Notes: generated from the letters alone by a model not told the origin. Positions 7,873-15,859 are shown, numbered from the stretch's first letter. The stretch is 39,274 nt of DNA from an uncultured Eubacterium sp. (GCA_934317205.1 CAKREL010000010.1:1-39274); one strand, 5' to 3'. Made by a program: numbers and translations.

Positions 7873-9405
7873 TTAAACTGCCTTTTTTTCTGTTTCTGCA
7901 TCCGCAGCTTTCATTTTTCTCACTTTGGAAAATACTTTCCCCGGTGTGATCGCTCCTGCCGGACAAATTGTCAGGCACAGATGACAGCCGACACATTTCT
8001 TTCCATTTAAAACCGGATGACGGTTGCTGTCAATGGTAATTGCCTGATGTCCTCCATCATAACAGGAAATGTAGCACCGTCCGCATCCCACGCACAGTTC
8101 CCGGTTAAATTTCGGAAAGCTGATACCTGAGCGGTCCAGCTCATCGGTTCCTACGATATGTGACAACGCCTTTCCCTGCATCTCTGCAAGGGAATGATAT
8201 CCTTTTTCCGTCAGATACCGGGACAAACCGTCGATCATATCATCAATGATCCGATAGCCATACTGCATAACCGCTGTTGTCACCTGCACGGTGGAACATC
8301 CCATGGCAATAAATTCTGCTGCGTCCCGCCATGTCTCAATTCCACCCATACCGCTGATCTCCGGGCGGTCCATCAATGGTGATACCGCCATATCATGGAT
8401 AAAACGAAGGGCGATCGGTTTTACTGCCTTTCCGGAATAACCACCGACTGCTGTCTTTCCGGCAACAGATGGGGCAGATGAAAAATCATCCAGATTTACG
8501 TTCATGATACTTTTTATTGTATTGATAGCGGCCAAACCTTCCGCTCCCGCTTCCATGGCTGCTGCCGCCGGAATTTCCATATTTGTGATATTCGGTGTCA
8601 TTTTAGCCAGCACCGGAAGCTTTGTGCCCCGTTTCACGGCTTTCACATATTTTGCTACCAGCTCCGGATGTGTTCCAACATCACTGCCAAGCCCTTCCTC
8701 CGTCATATTCGGACAGGAGAAGTTACATTCAATGACATCCGCTCCCGCTTCTTCCATCAATGCTCCAAGCTTTGTCCATTCATCCTCATCACGTCCCATG
8801 ATAGAGGCCACAATGACTTTTGACGGATAATTTTCTTTTAGTTTTTTCAGGTATCCCATATTTTCTTCCAGAGTATGATCAGATATCTGCTCGATATTTT
8901 TGAATCCTACATAGGGGGTATTTTCTTTTCGCATATCTGCAAAACGCGGGGACACTTCTTCCGGGACAAACAATCCAATCGTCTTAAAAGCGACACCGGC
9001 CCATCCCATATCAAAGGCTTTTGCTACCATCTCATAATCACTTCCAACAACAGAAGAAGAAAGTAAAAACGGATTTTCGCATGTTACGCCGCAGATGGTA
9101 GTCGTCAGATCCACTTCCGGTTTCGCTGCTACACCGATTCTTCGGATCTGTTCCAGAACTTCCGGAATTTCCACGGCACTGTCTAATTTTTTTCTCCGAC
9201 AGGCACTCATACATACAGGGTTGCTGCAATCCATACAAGAAATATTTCCTACTTTTTCTGCTGCTCCCATATGATTTTCAAACCGGAAAGAACGGATGAT
9301 CTCGCTGACCGGAAGATGTGAGGTGCATGCATGACTGCAGGGAGCATTTTCACATAGCAGACACCGGCTGGTCTGTGTCTCCAGAAATAATTCCCGATTA
9401 AACAT
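7873..9405 (-). CDS. preA: Dihydropyrimidine dehydrogenase, PreA-type subunit with an extra N-terminal Fe-S domain
   Basis: The 510-residue protein has three parts. Residues 1-75 hold two cysteine clusters (C15, C18, C23, C27 and C57, C60, C65, C69) with RCLLCENAPCSHAC and GAAEKV, which resemble the Fe-S domain at the start of PreT and mammalian DPD. Residues of about 100-410 form the FMN-binding DHODH-like barrel with the active cysteine in NFSCPNM and KMTPN. The C-terminus has two ferredoxin-type clusters, CVGCGRCYISC and CVGCHLCLTIC. The family reduces uracil or thymine to the dihydropyrimidine. The NAD- and FAD-binding domain of PreT is missing, and no preT is present in the window. A GGAGGAG ribosome site precedes the ATG. 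It follows hydA in the same direction. Confidence 0.88.
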   Translation of the reverse strand: MFNRELFLETQTSRCLLCENAPCSHACTSHLPVSEIIRSFRFENHMGAAEKVGNISCMDCSNPVCMSACRRKKLDSAVEIPEVLEQIRRIGVAAKPEVDLTTTICGVTCENPFLLSSSVVGSDYEMVAKAFDMGWAGVAFKTIGLFVPEEVSPRFADMRKENTPYVGFKNIEQISDHTLEENMGYLKKLKENYPSKVIVASIMGRDEDEWTKLGALMEEAGADVIECNFSCPNMTEEGLGSDVGTHPELVAKYVKAVKRGTKLPVLAKMTPNITNMEIPAAAAMEAGAEGLAAINTIKSIMNVNLDDFSSAPSVAGKTAVGGYSGKAVKPIALRFIHDMAVSPLMDRPEISGMGGIETWRDAAEFIAMGCSTVQVTTAVMQYGYRIIDDMIDGLSRYLTEKGYHSLAEMQGKALSHIVGTDELDRSGISFPKFNRELCVGCGRCYISCYDGGHQAITIDSNRHPVLNGKKCVGCHLCLTICPAGAITPGKVFSKVRKMKAADAETEKKAV

Positions 9406-9446
9406 GTTGCTCCTCCTTTCTGAATTTCTAATTTTCTGATTTTAAA

Positions 9447-9659
9447 GTGTGTGCAAGGCTGGCGATTCCGAACCATACGCAGGCACGATGTATTTTCTAC
9501 ATTTCCTGCAGCGCTTATCTCCGACTTTCTCCGCGAACTCGGTTGCAAAAACAGCAACCTCAAACACACTCCGAAAGCCGGGCTAGCTGCAGAAAATCTA
9601 ACGAAAATTCATCTACCGCCTTGCTTTATGGTTCGGAATCTGCCAGTCTTTGCACACAC
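9447..9659 (-). ncRNA. Structured element A, related to element B near hydA's other end
   Basis: The terminal arms (starting 9447 and ending 9659; GTGTGTGCAAGG..TGGC..GATTCCGAACCATA) pair over about 35 bases. On the minus strand an inner stem CCGGCTTTC / GAAAGTCGG encloses a hairpin GGTTGC-TGTTTTT-GCAACC. The loops GGAGTGTGTTTGAG and CGAGTTCGCGG match element B (11363-11558, plus strand) while the stems differ in sequence but still pair. This supports a selected fold. It could be an RNA, or a DNA-hairpin repeat. It fills most of the 428-base gap between hydA and preA, with no coding capacity that looks real. I do not recognise the family. Confidence 0.55.
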
Positions 9660-9700
9660 ATTTACGTTTTCTATACTTCTCTGGGAGTACTCGTTTGTTC

Positions 9701-9827
9701 AAGAATGCCCTTAGCATTCTTGCTGCGAGATGCGCGTCATGCAACGCATGACATAATTCTTCTGCGCATCTCTGCAATCCTGCCAGAGGCTATATCAGAT
9801 GGGAGATTGAATCCCACCACTGATATA
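9701..9827. repeat. Three-module hairpin repeat abutting the hydA 3' end
   Basis: On the plus strand the modules are AAGAATGC/GCATTCTT (9701-9708, 9714-9721), a nested hairpin GAGATGCGC..GTCATG..CATGAC..GCGCATCTC (9727-9772), and TATATCAG/CTGATATA (9791-9798, 9820-9827). The first two recur in the same orientation at 11257-11327. The last lies seven bases beyond the hydA stop codon and may end or stabilise its transcript. It resembles a REP-like dispersed palindromic repeat. Confidence 0.7.
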
Positions 9828-9833
9828 ATTTTG

Positions 9834-11219
9834 TTACTTACCACTTGTAGAGGTGGGAGTCACCTCACGTCTGATGTATTGTCCCATGCCTGGTGTTCCG
9901 GTAAATTCACCGTTATCATATACCAGGTTTCCTCTGAGGTATGTCTGTACCGGATAACCGTGTAATTTTTTGCCTTCCCAGATGGTATGATCACAATCGG
10001 AATGCATATTTGATACAGAAATCGTGAAATCTTTATCTTTATCGTAAATAACAATATCTGCATCTTTTCCAATGCTGAGAGAACCTTTGTCTGTGCATCC
10101 AAAAATCTTTGCCGGGTTGGTAGAACAAAGTTCTACGACTTTTTCAAATGTAAGTTTTCCGGAATTTGCCGCATCCAGCATGTATGGATACATGTTTTCG
10201 ACGCCGGCGCAACCGTTTGGAATCTTGGTAAAGTCATCTTTGCCCCAATCTTTTTCATAAGACTGGAACGGACAGTGATCCGTTGCGATCGTATCAATAA
10301 ATCCATCTTTGATGGCTTCCCATAAGGCATCCAGACTTTCCTGTCCTTTCATCGGCGGGGAGCATACGAAATTTCTTCCATCTTCTCTCTTGTATACATC
10401 ACAGGTAAATTCCAGATACTGTGGACAAGTCTCCACGTAAACCGGTGCGCCTTCCTCTTTGGCCCGGATGCAGGCTTCCAATCCTTCTCTGTCCGCCATA
10501 TGCACGATATAAATCGGTGCATCTAAATGTTTCGCCCAGTGAACCGCTCTCTGATCCGCTTCTGCCTCTACATATTCCGGGCGGCTTAAGTAATGATACC
10601 AGGCACTTGTTTTTCCTTCCTTCAAAAAGTTTTCTATATTCAAATCAATCAGATCCGGATTTTCCGCATGGACATTGATCATAGCTCCCAGCTCTTTTGC
10701 ACGAAGCAACAATCTTGCCAGTGTCGCATCATCCACCATCATGCCCTCTTTTTTATATACAAGAAAGCACTTAAAACTTGTAATGCCCTCTGCTACGGCT
10801 TTTTCCATCTCATCTAAAATTTCACCATTATTTAAGTTTGTGATACAGCAATGCATTGCATAATCCACGCAGGCTTCTTTTTCCAGTACTTCGCGTTTGG
10901 AATTGACCAGACCGAGAATTGTCTCGCCGGCATGCTGTACCGGATAATCAAAAATCGTTGTCACACCGCCGCAGGCTGCAGCTCTGGTTCCTGCCAGATA
11001 ACTGTCTGCAGAAACAGTTCCGCCAAAAGGCATTGCCATGTGGGTATGTGCATCGATAGCACCCGGAAGCACTAATTTTCCGATGGCATCTACAACTTTT
11101 TTCGCATCTGCATCTAAATCTTTTCCGATGGCTGCAATTTTGCCATCCTTTACTGCCAGATCAGCAACAAAACTTTCTGTGGCAGTTACAATTGTTCCAT
11201 TCTTAATCAGTAAATCCAT
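9834..11219 (-). CDS. hydA: Dihydropyrimidinase (D-hydantoinase)
   Basis: The 461-residue amidohydrolase shows HxH at H58/H60 (DAHTHM), the carboxylated lysine K150 in SFKCFLVYK, and the later metal ligands in NVHAEN and YIVHMAD, plus the catalytic aspartate in ATDHCPF. This set and the length are typical of dihydropyrimidinase, a cytosolic zinc enzyme opening dihydrouracil or hydantoin rings to N-carbamoyl compounds. It is followed by preA and the M20 hydrolase, making the uracil-to-beta-alanine route. The ATG at 11219 is chosen; AGAAGG lies 13 bases upstream, rather far, and a TTG at 11243 would add eight residues. The gene is bracketed by the two structured elements A and B in opposite orientation and by direct copies of the hairpin repeat. 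Confidence 0.9.
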   Translation of the reverse strand: MDLLIKNGTIVTATESFVADLAVKDGKIAAIGKDLDADAKKVVDAIGKLVLPGAIDAHTHMAMPFGGTVSADSYLAGTRAAACGGVTTIFDYPVQHAGETILGLVNSKREVLEKEACVDYAMHCCITNLNNGEILDEMEKAVAEGITSFKCFLVYKKEGMMVDDATLARLLLRAKELGAMINVHAENPDLIDLNIENFLKEGKTSAWYHYLSRPEYVEAEADQRAVHWAKHLDAPIYIVHMADREGLEACIRAKEEGAPVYVETCPQYLEFTCDVYKREDGRNFVCSPPMKGQESLDALWEAIKDGFIDTIATDHCPFQSYEKDWGKDDFTKIPNGCAGVENMYPYMLDAANSGKLTFEKVVELCSTNPAKIFGCTDKGSLSIGKDADIVIYDKDKDFTISVSNMHSDCDHTIWEGKKLHGYPVQTYLRGNLVYDNGEFTGTPGMGQYIRREVTPTSTSGK

Positions 11220-11256
11220 CAAAATCCATGCGCCTTCTTTCAACTAACTAACAGCC

Positions 11257-11327
11257 AAGAATGCCTTTGGCATTCTTGCTGCGAGATGCACGTCATGCAA
11301 CACATGACATATTCTTCTGTGCATCTC
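11257..11327. repeat. Second copy of the hairpin repeat, upstream of hydA
   Basis: The modules AAGAATGC/GCATTCTT (11257-11264, 11270-11277) and GAGATGCAC..GTGCATCTC (11283-11291, 11319-11327) repeat the 9701-9772 copy in the same orientation. In the outer stem a G-C pair of the other copy has become an A-T pair at both positions, a compensatory change that keeps the pairing. Confidence 0.7.
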
Positions 11328-11362
11328 TGCAAACTGTATTTTTGATATTTTTTATGGAGATA

Positions 11363-11558
11363 GCGAACAGCTCGATACGAACCGAGAATGCAAGACGGTA
11401 GGTTAATTTTCGTAATCGAAGCGAGCATAGCCTGCCTCCGGGAGTGTGTCTGAGCACACTGTTTTTGTGTGCGAGTTCACGGGAGGAGGCATTATAGGCG
11501 GCGGAGCGCAGATAGAAAATTATCCGTGTCTGCATTCCGGTTCGCAATGAGCGTTCGC
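11363..11558 (+). ncRNA. Structured element B, related to element A
   Basis: Terminal arms beginning GCGAAC.GCTC and CGAACCG.GAATGCA (left from 11363) pair with the right arm ending at 11558. The inner stem GCCTCC/GGAGGC (11434-11439, 11485-11490) encloses the hairpin GCACAC-TGTTTTT-GTGTGC (11454-11472). The sequences GGAGTGTGTCTGAG and GAGTTCACGG match element A, which lies inverted on the far side of hydA. Together with the hairpin repeat it explains most of the 357-base gap between the binding-protein gene and hydA. No coding region is seen there. Confidence 0.55.
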
Positions 11559-11575
11559 ATTATAAAAAAGTTCCT

Positions 11576-12718
11576 TTATTTAGAATAATTATCTAATTTG
11601 TATACAAGTACCAGTCCGGATCTCTGGAAGATCTGAGATACTTCTACCAGATCCATTCCACCTGCATCTGCAGAGATCAGGTTTGTAAACCATGTCACAC
11701 CAAAATCTACAGTTCCATTATTTACGGCTGTTGTCTCACTGATATCACCACCACCGGAAACAATATTGACTTTCAGACCAACTTCATCGTAATAACCTTT
11801 ATCCTGTGCAACGTAATAACCCATGAACTGTGCATCCGGGAGCCATTTTAACTGAATAGATACTTCTGATTTCTCCGGTGTACCAAGGTCACTGCCGTCA
11901 GATGCTGTCACTGCTTCCCAGAAAGATGTATCACGCACATCATCCAGTGTGAAGTTCTGTAATTTTTCTGATGCTGCTGCATCATCTAACTCTACATATT
12001 TTTTTGCCAGATCCAGTGTCTGCTGCATTGCATCCGGATCCATGTAACCATAATCGCTGACGGTCTCATCTTTTGTATTTGTTGTTACCAGTTTTGCAAC
12101 CTCGTCTGCCATGTATTTCTGATGATCGGCAGATACGGAAGAACCATATTCATAACAGATTTCTGCAGCCTCTTCCGGATGTTCTACTGCGTAAGCCCAA
12201 CCTTTTAAGGATGCGTAAAGGAATGCTTTAACGGTGTTTGGATTCTGTGCTGCAAACTCTTTGGTACAGAAAATATTATCTTCCAGCATTGCCACACCTT
12301 CATCATTCATATCAATTGTTCCTACAGTGTCTCCATAACCATAACCACCGTCATAATCATTTTTTACAAGTCCAAGTTCATTAAATGTCATTGCAGATGC
12401 CAGTTTGATAGAGTCATCATCAAAACCATCCATAGTGAAATCCTGACTCAGATAATCTGTCGGCTCGCCATACTTTGTCAGCAGTGCCTGAATCTCATAC
12501 TCATTTCCAAGTCCCCAGTTTCCAACAGTTCCTGCTTCTGCTGCTGCTTTGATAATCTCTTCATTCGTCATCACTTCTCCGGTGCTTTCTGCGGATGCAG
12601 AACTGTCTGATTTGGATGAGCTTCCCTTCTGGTCAGAACCGCCACAGCCGGCAAATAAAGATACAGCCAGTGCTGTCACACCTATTACAGATATTAGTTT
12701 TCTCATTCTTTTCTTCAT
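11576..12718 (-). CDS. ABC-transporter substrate-binding lipoprotein, NMT1/THI5 family, with halves in permuted order
   Basis: The 380-residue lipoprotein has a signal peptide with lipobox LFAGC (Cys25). It belongs to the NMT1/THI5 binding-protein family (riboflavin, pyrimidine-precursor and related ligands). In ordinary members the mature N-terminus reads like QLKWLPxAQFxGYYVAQ.KGYY, and GNEYE..ALL..YG, SAMT.NELG, EGVAMLED and SLKGW.YAVEHP come later. Here the later part comes first (residues 64-270), then a linker SDGSDLGTPEKS, and the normal N-terminal part is last (285-380, ending QIFQRSGLVLVYK). A GAGGAGG ribosome site precedes the ATG. A 199-base gap separates it from the permease gene upstream. 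It is the only binding protein in the window, so it probably feeds the adjacent transporter; context suggests a pyrimidine or hydantoin ligand. Confidence 0.88.
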   Translation of the reverse strand: MKKRMRKLISVIGVTALAVSLFAGCGGSDQKGSSSKSDSSASAESTGEVMTNEEIIKAAAEAGTVGNWGLGNEYEIQALLTKYGEPTDYLSQDFTMDGFDDDSIKLASAMTFNELGLVKNDYDGGYGYGDTVGTIDMNDEGVAMLEDNIFCTKEFAAQNPNTVKAFLYASLKGWAYAVEHPEEAAEICYEYGSSVSADHQKYMADEVAKLVTTNTKDETVSDYGYMDPDAMQQTLDLAKKYVELDDAAASEKLQNFTLDDVRDTSFWEAVTASDGSDLGTPEKSEVSIQLKWLPDAQFMGYYVAQDKGYYDEVGLKVNIVSGGGDISETTAVNNGTVDFGVTWFTNLISADAGGMDLVEVSQIFQRSGLVLVYKLDNYSK

Positions 12719-12917
12719 CTCTTTTTCCTCCTCAACTGAAGTCTTGTATCACTCACCTGAAACATCGCTGTTTCTTTCAGAGTGAATGATTTTTATAAAA
12801 ATGGAATAATCTCCCATAATTATCTTTTACAGTTCCAGCAAATACTTATTTACTTTCAGAACCGCTTTTATTATGTGCTATGTAATTTCTTCTTTCATAA
12901 ATCACACTACGTTTGCA

Positions 12918-13748
12918 TTAATGATATTTTTTCATTACAAGTGCTTCCACGATCATCAAAATCGCATAAAATACAATTCCGATGCCGCAAGCCACTACGA
13001 TGTATGCCCATGCGGTGGAATACTGCGCCTGTACGATATTTTCACGGATCTCACGTCCGACACCAACGATATACTCTGCAAAGTACTCACTTACAATAGC
13101 GCTGATAACTGCATTTGGAGTGCTTACCTTCAATGCGGTAAATATGTATGGCACGCTGTTTGGCATCTGCAATTTGAAAAATACCTGTCGTTTTGTCGCT
13201 GCATAAGATGCCATCATATCTTTTGCAAATGGTTTCAGTTCGTTTAAACCGCGGTAAGCATTGATGCTCATGGATGCGATGCTGACGATCATAACCACCA
13301 GGATCTTTGCTACCATGCTTCGTACTTCCGGCTGGTTGCTGACATCTTTGGTCCAGTTTGTCATAACCGGTGCCAGCGCAACAATTGGAATCGCGTTAAA
13401 TGCGGATACGATCGGAAGTCCTGCGCCGCCCCACTTCGGAGCTATCGTTGCCAGAACTGCCACCAGATAACCAATGACGGAACCGACGATCAGTCCGATA
13501 GCGGATACCATCACCGTGGACTTGATATTTACCAGTATCGCGGACCAGTTATCGTGAATGATCGCTGCAATTCGGGTAGGAAGCGGAAGGGTAAATACAT
13601 CCGTCCGCAGTATTGCGTGTATCACCTGTGACTGCCACAGGATAAAAATCAGGAGTGCCAGAAGAACCGGTAAAATGATTCCAAGTGCTTTCTGCGCCTG
13701 TGCACTCTCTTTCATACGAACAATCAGACTTTTCTTTCTCGTGATCAT
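12918..13748 (-). CDS. ABC transporter permease, SsuC/TauC-like
   Basis: The 276-residue membrane protein has six or so hydrophobic segments (for example IILPVLLALLIFILWQ, VMVSAIGLIVGSVIGYLVAV, IGIVFYAILMIVEALV) and the inner-membrane EAA-type loop region at SYAATKRQVFFKLQMPNSVPYIFTALKV. That fits the BinPDep permease family used with NMT1-type binding proteins. It overlaps the preceding permease gene by four bases (ATGA), showing translational coupling, and likely forms a heterodimer with it. Downstream, 199 bases containing a hairpin near 12748-12790 without a T-run lead to the binding-protein gene. Confidence 0.9.
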   Translation of the reverse strand: MITRKKSLIVRMKESAQAQKALGIILPVLLALLIFILWQSQVIHAILRTDVFTLPLPTRIAAIIHDNWSAILVNIKSTVMVSAIGLIVGSVIGYLVAVLATIAPKWGGAGLPIVSAFNAIPIVALAPVMTNWTKDVSNQPEVRSMVAKILVVMIVSIASMSINAYRGLNELKPFAKDMMASYAATKRQVFFKLQMPNSVPYIFTALKVSTPNAVISAIVSEYFAEYIVGVGREIRENIVQAQYSTAWAYIVVACGIGIVFYAILMIVEALVMKKYH

Positions 13749-14590
13749 TTTCCGTTCCCCTTTCCTTTGATTTTTCGGTCAATCCGTTTCAATGGTGAGA
13801 TTGCCAGCTCTAGCCAGCCCATAATTTTTGCACTTAATACGCCGATCACAGCACTGACAAGAACGATATCCCAGAATACGTATATAGACATCGCATGTTT
13901 TAAGGACTGTGATAACATACAGCCAAGTCCGCCATCACCCTGCAGTGTATCTACCAGAATGGATGCAGTGATTGCCATCGGTGCTGCGATTTTCAATCCG
14001 GTGAAAAAATACGGGATGCAGGATGGAATCAGTACTTTTTTGTATATTGTTCTGCGGTTCGCCGCATAAGAATACATCAGTTCATATTTTTCCTGCTGTA
14101 CTGATTTCAAACCAGCCAGTGTATTGGCCGCCACCGGATAAAAGGTGAGGATCGCTGCGATAACGATTCGGCTGACGCCGATGCTTCCTGTCAGAGAAAG
14201 GATGATCGGTGCCATTCCAAGAATTGGGATCAACTGAATCAACATCAGATACGGAAATGCAAGTTTTTCAACAATTCCGGAAAGCTTCATCAGAAGCGCC
14301 AGACCAAATCCGGCTGCCATTCCGATGAGGAATCCGACTGCTGCACGAAGCAGTGTCTGTACGGATGCAAGTGCCACAACCTGAAGCGCTGTCTGTGTAC
14401 CAGTTACCTTTTTTGTTGAGATTAAAGAATACAAGATCTGGTAAATATGCGGAAGAATATTTTCCGGTGTACGCTTTGTTGTGGCTACGATACAGGCCAT
14501 GATCTCCCATATGGCTACGATACAGAGGATCCATACCAATGTCGGCATCCATTTTTTATCTGTTAATTTAGGATGAGTTTTCGTTTTCAT
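13745..14590 (-). CDS. ABC transporter permease, SsuC/TauC-like
   Basis: The 281-residue protein has a short basic cytoplasmic start, a first membrane segment WILCIVAIWEIMACIVA and further hydrophobic segments. The EAA-like loop reads YSYAANRRTIYKKVLIPSCIPYFFTGLKIAAP. It overlaps the ATPase gene before it and the permease gene after it by four bases each. The two permeases are similar in layout but diverged in sequence, so the importer is probably built from two different membrane subunits plus an ATPase dimer. Confidence 0.9.
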   Translation of the reverse strand: MKTKTHPKLTDKKWMPTLVWILCIVAIWEIMACIVATTKRTPENILPHIYQILYSLISTKKVTGTQTALQVVALASVQTLLRAAVGFLIGMAAGFGLALLMKLSGIVEKLAFPYLMLIQLIPILGMAPIILSLTGSIGVSRIVIAAILTFYPVAANTLAGLKSVQQEKYELMYSYAANRRTIYKKVLIPSCIPYFFTGLKIAAPMAITASILVDTLQGDGGLGCMLSQSLKHAMSIYVFWDIVLVSAVIGVLSAKIMGWLELAISPLKRIDRKIKGKGNGK

Positions 14591-15393
14591 AAGCTGCCTC
14601 CCTCGAAGCTGTTTCTTACTTTTGATACCAGTTCTGCAAAATGCATCGTATCACGGTCTTCCAGCCGTCTCGGCCGGTCAATATCCACATCAATAACTGC
14701 AGATAAACGTCCCGGATGTGGAGACAGTACACAGATCCGATCGGATAAAAGTACTGCTTCCTGAATGTTATGTGTGACAAAAATAATTGTTTTATTTGTC
14801 TTGGACCAGATATCAAGCAGATCCATATGTAATTTTTCTTTTGTAAATTCATCCAGCGCTGAGAACGGTTCATCCATCAGCAGAAGCTCCGGCTCCATAC
14901 CAAGTGCTCTTGCAATTCCGACTCTCTGCTGCATACCACCGGATAACTGTTTTGGATAATGATCTGCAAATTTGGAAAGTCCTACGAGATCCAGCATTTC
15001 CTGTGATCTTGCCGGAAGTTTTTTCGGATCATAATCCATGATTTCCAACGGTAGTTCGATATTTTTCCGAACCGTTCGCCAATCCAGTAATACCGGACTC
15101 TGGAATACAATTCCAAATTTCTGCTGCAGCCGAACCTCTCTCGGTGTCATACCATTGATTCTGACGGTTCCGGTGGTTGGTTCCTGCAAATCTGCTATAA
15201 TACGGAGCAATGTGGTTTTTCCACATCCGGACGGACCAAGCAGGGAAATAAATTCACCTTTTTTAATGTCAAGGTTCACATCCTTTAATGCCTGCACGTC
15301 GTTGCCCTGATTATCTTTGAAAGTCATACCAACGTGGTTGATCTTAATCTGAATATCATCATTCATTAACGCTTTATTTTTCATTTCCTGCAT
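14587..15393 (-). CDS. ABC transporter ATP-binding protein, SsuB/TauB-like
   Basis: The 268-residue ATPase has Walker A GPSGCGKTTLL, the Q-loop FGIVFQSPVLLDWRTV, the signature LSGGMQQRVGIARAL, Walker B LLLMDEPFSALDE and the switch histidine in IIFVTHNI. The FQ..LLxW.TV pattern is typical of the nitrate/sulfonate/taurine/pyrimidine-precursor importers. It is the first gene of the transporter operon. The ATG at 15393 has GGAGGT seven bases upstream. The leader in front contains a promoter, a palindrome and a strong terminator-like hairpin. Confidence 0.93.
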   Translation of the reverse strand: MQEMKNKALMNDDIQIKINHVGMTFKDNQGNDVQALKDVNLDIKKGEFISLLGPSGCGKTTLLRIIADLQEPTTGTVRINGMTPREVRLQQKFGIVFQSPVLLDWRTVRKNIELPLEIMDYDPKKLPARSQEMLDLVGLSKFADHYPKQLSGGMQQRVGIARALGMEPELLLMDEPFSALDEFTKEKLHMDLLDIWSKTNKTIIFVTHNIQEAVLLSDRICVLSPHPGRLSAVIDVDIDRPRRLEDRDTMHFAELVSKVRNSFEGGSL

Positions 15394-15461
15394 AGGTGTT
15401 ACCTCCGGTTTCTGATTTTATACTTTTCTGTAACTATTCAGAGCCAAATAGATTTACAGAA

Positions 15462-15502
15462 AAAGCGGCAAAGAAGTTATTTCGTGACTTCTTTGCCGCT
15501 TT
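15462..15502 (-). terminator. Terminator-like hairpin in the transporter leader (possible attenuator)
   Basis: Perfect 16-bp arms (AAAGCGGCAAAGAAGT and its complement) enclose a 9-base loop. The minus strand continues TTCTG after the T-rich arm. It lies about 35 bases after the predicted start (about 15536) and about 70 bases before the ATPase gene, so it would truncate the operon transcript unless regulated. Confidence 0.75.
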
Positions 15503-15542
15503 AAAATTTCCTTTGAAAAGGTTGTTTCTTAATTTATGGTTG

Positions 15543-15571
15543 ATTATACGCATTCGCTAAAACGATTTCAA
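15543..15571 (-). promoter_or_regulatory. Predicted sigma-A promoter of the transporter operon
   Basis: On the minus strand TTGAAA (-35, 15566-15571) and a consensus TATAAT (-10, 15543-15548) are 17 bases apart. The start is expected near 15536. Confidence 0.75.
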
Positions 15572-15581
15572 TTTCTCTGTG

Positions 15582-15608
15582 CACAATTTTTTTTGTGCTG
15601 ATGCACAC
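15582..15608 (-). promoter_or_regulatory. Predicted operator, copy 2 (transporter promoter)
   Basis: The palindrome TGTGC-TGAT-GCACA lies within 15593-15608, and the extra half-site CACAA at 15582-15586 is separated from TTGTG by six T. Its centre is 52.5 bp upstream of the -10, identical to the pucR promoter. With the promoter, leader and hairpin it accounts for the 300-base gap before the small membrane-protein gene. Confidence 0.72.
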
Positions 15609-15650
15609 AGGCCCAAAACTCTGTGGGAATATGACATGAATAGAAAAAAA

Positions 15651-15682
15651 GAAAAAAGAGACTTTTTACAGTCCCTTTTTTC
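15651..15682 (-). terminator. Intrinsic terminator after the small membrane-protein gene
   Basis: The arms GAAAAAAGAGACT and AGTCCCTTTTTTC pair with one G-T pair around a short loop. A/T runs flank both sides, so it can work in both directions. It lies 16 bases after the stop codon of the 53-residue gene and ends the group at 15698-16268. Confidence 0.8.
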
Positions 15683-15697
15683 TTTCATTAACTTTCA

Positions 15698-15859
15698 TTA
15701 ATTTTCCTTTGGTTTCATTGCTAAATTGATGATCAAAGTAATCCAGGAAAAGAAAATGCTTAATACAACCCAAAGAGCTACATTTCTGTTTTTCTCTTTT
15801 GCGATTTTAATATTTAATACTAAGCACACAATCCAGATAATAAGCATTACAATTGACAT
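15698..15859 (-). CDS. Small membrane protein (53 residues)
   Basis: The reading frame encodes MSIVMLIIWIVCLVLNIKI, a basic loop KEKNRN, a second hydrophobic segment LWVVLSIFFSWITLIINLA and a short charged end. This gives a two-helix membrane hairpin. A GGGAG element lies about twelve bases before the ATG. It follows the 116-residue membrane protein by 58 bases and is followed by a clear terminator, which supports it as a real gene. The function is unknown; it may be an accessory of the adjacent secretion locus. Confidence 0.65.
   Translation of the reverse strand: MSIVMLIIWIVCLVLNIKIAKEKNRNVALWVVLSIFFSWITLIINLAMKPKEN

Noticed and set aside
7809..7901. Longer start of the M20 hydrolase overlapping preA
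   Set aside because: The added residues are only Lys/Arg/Gln-rich and unlike the family. The ATG at 7808 has AAGGAGGA at the right spacing.
12745..12790. Hairpin between the permease and binding-protein genes as a terminator
   Set aside because: The stem is interrupted and no T-run follows. It may only be a processing site.
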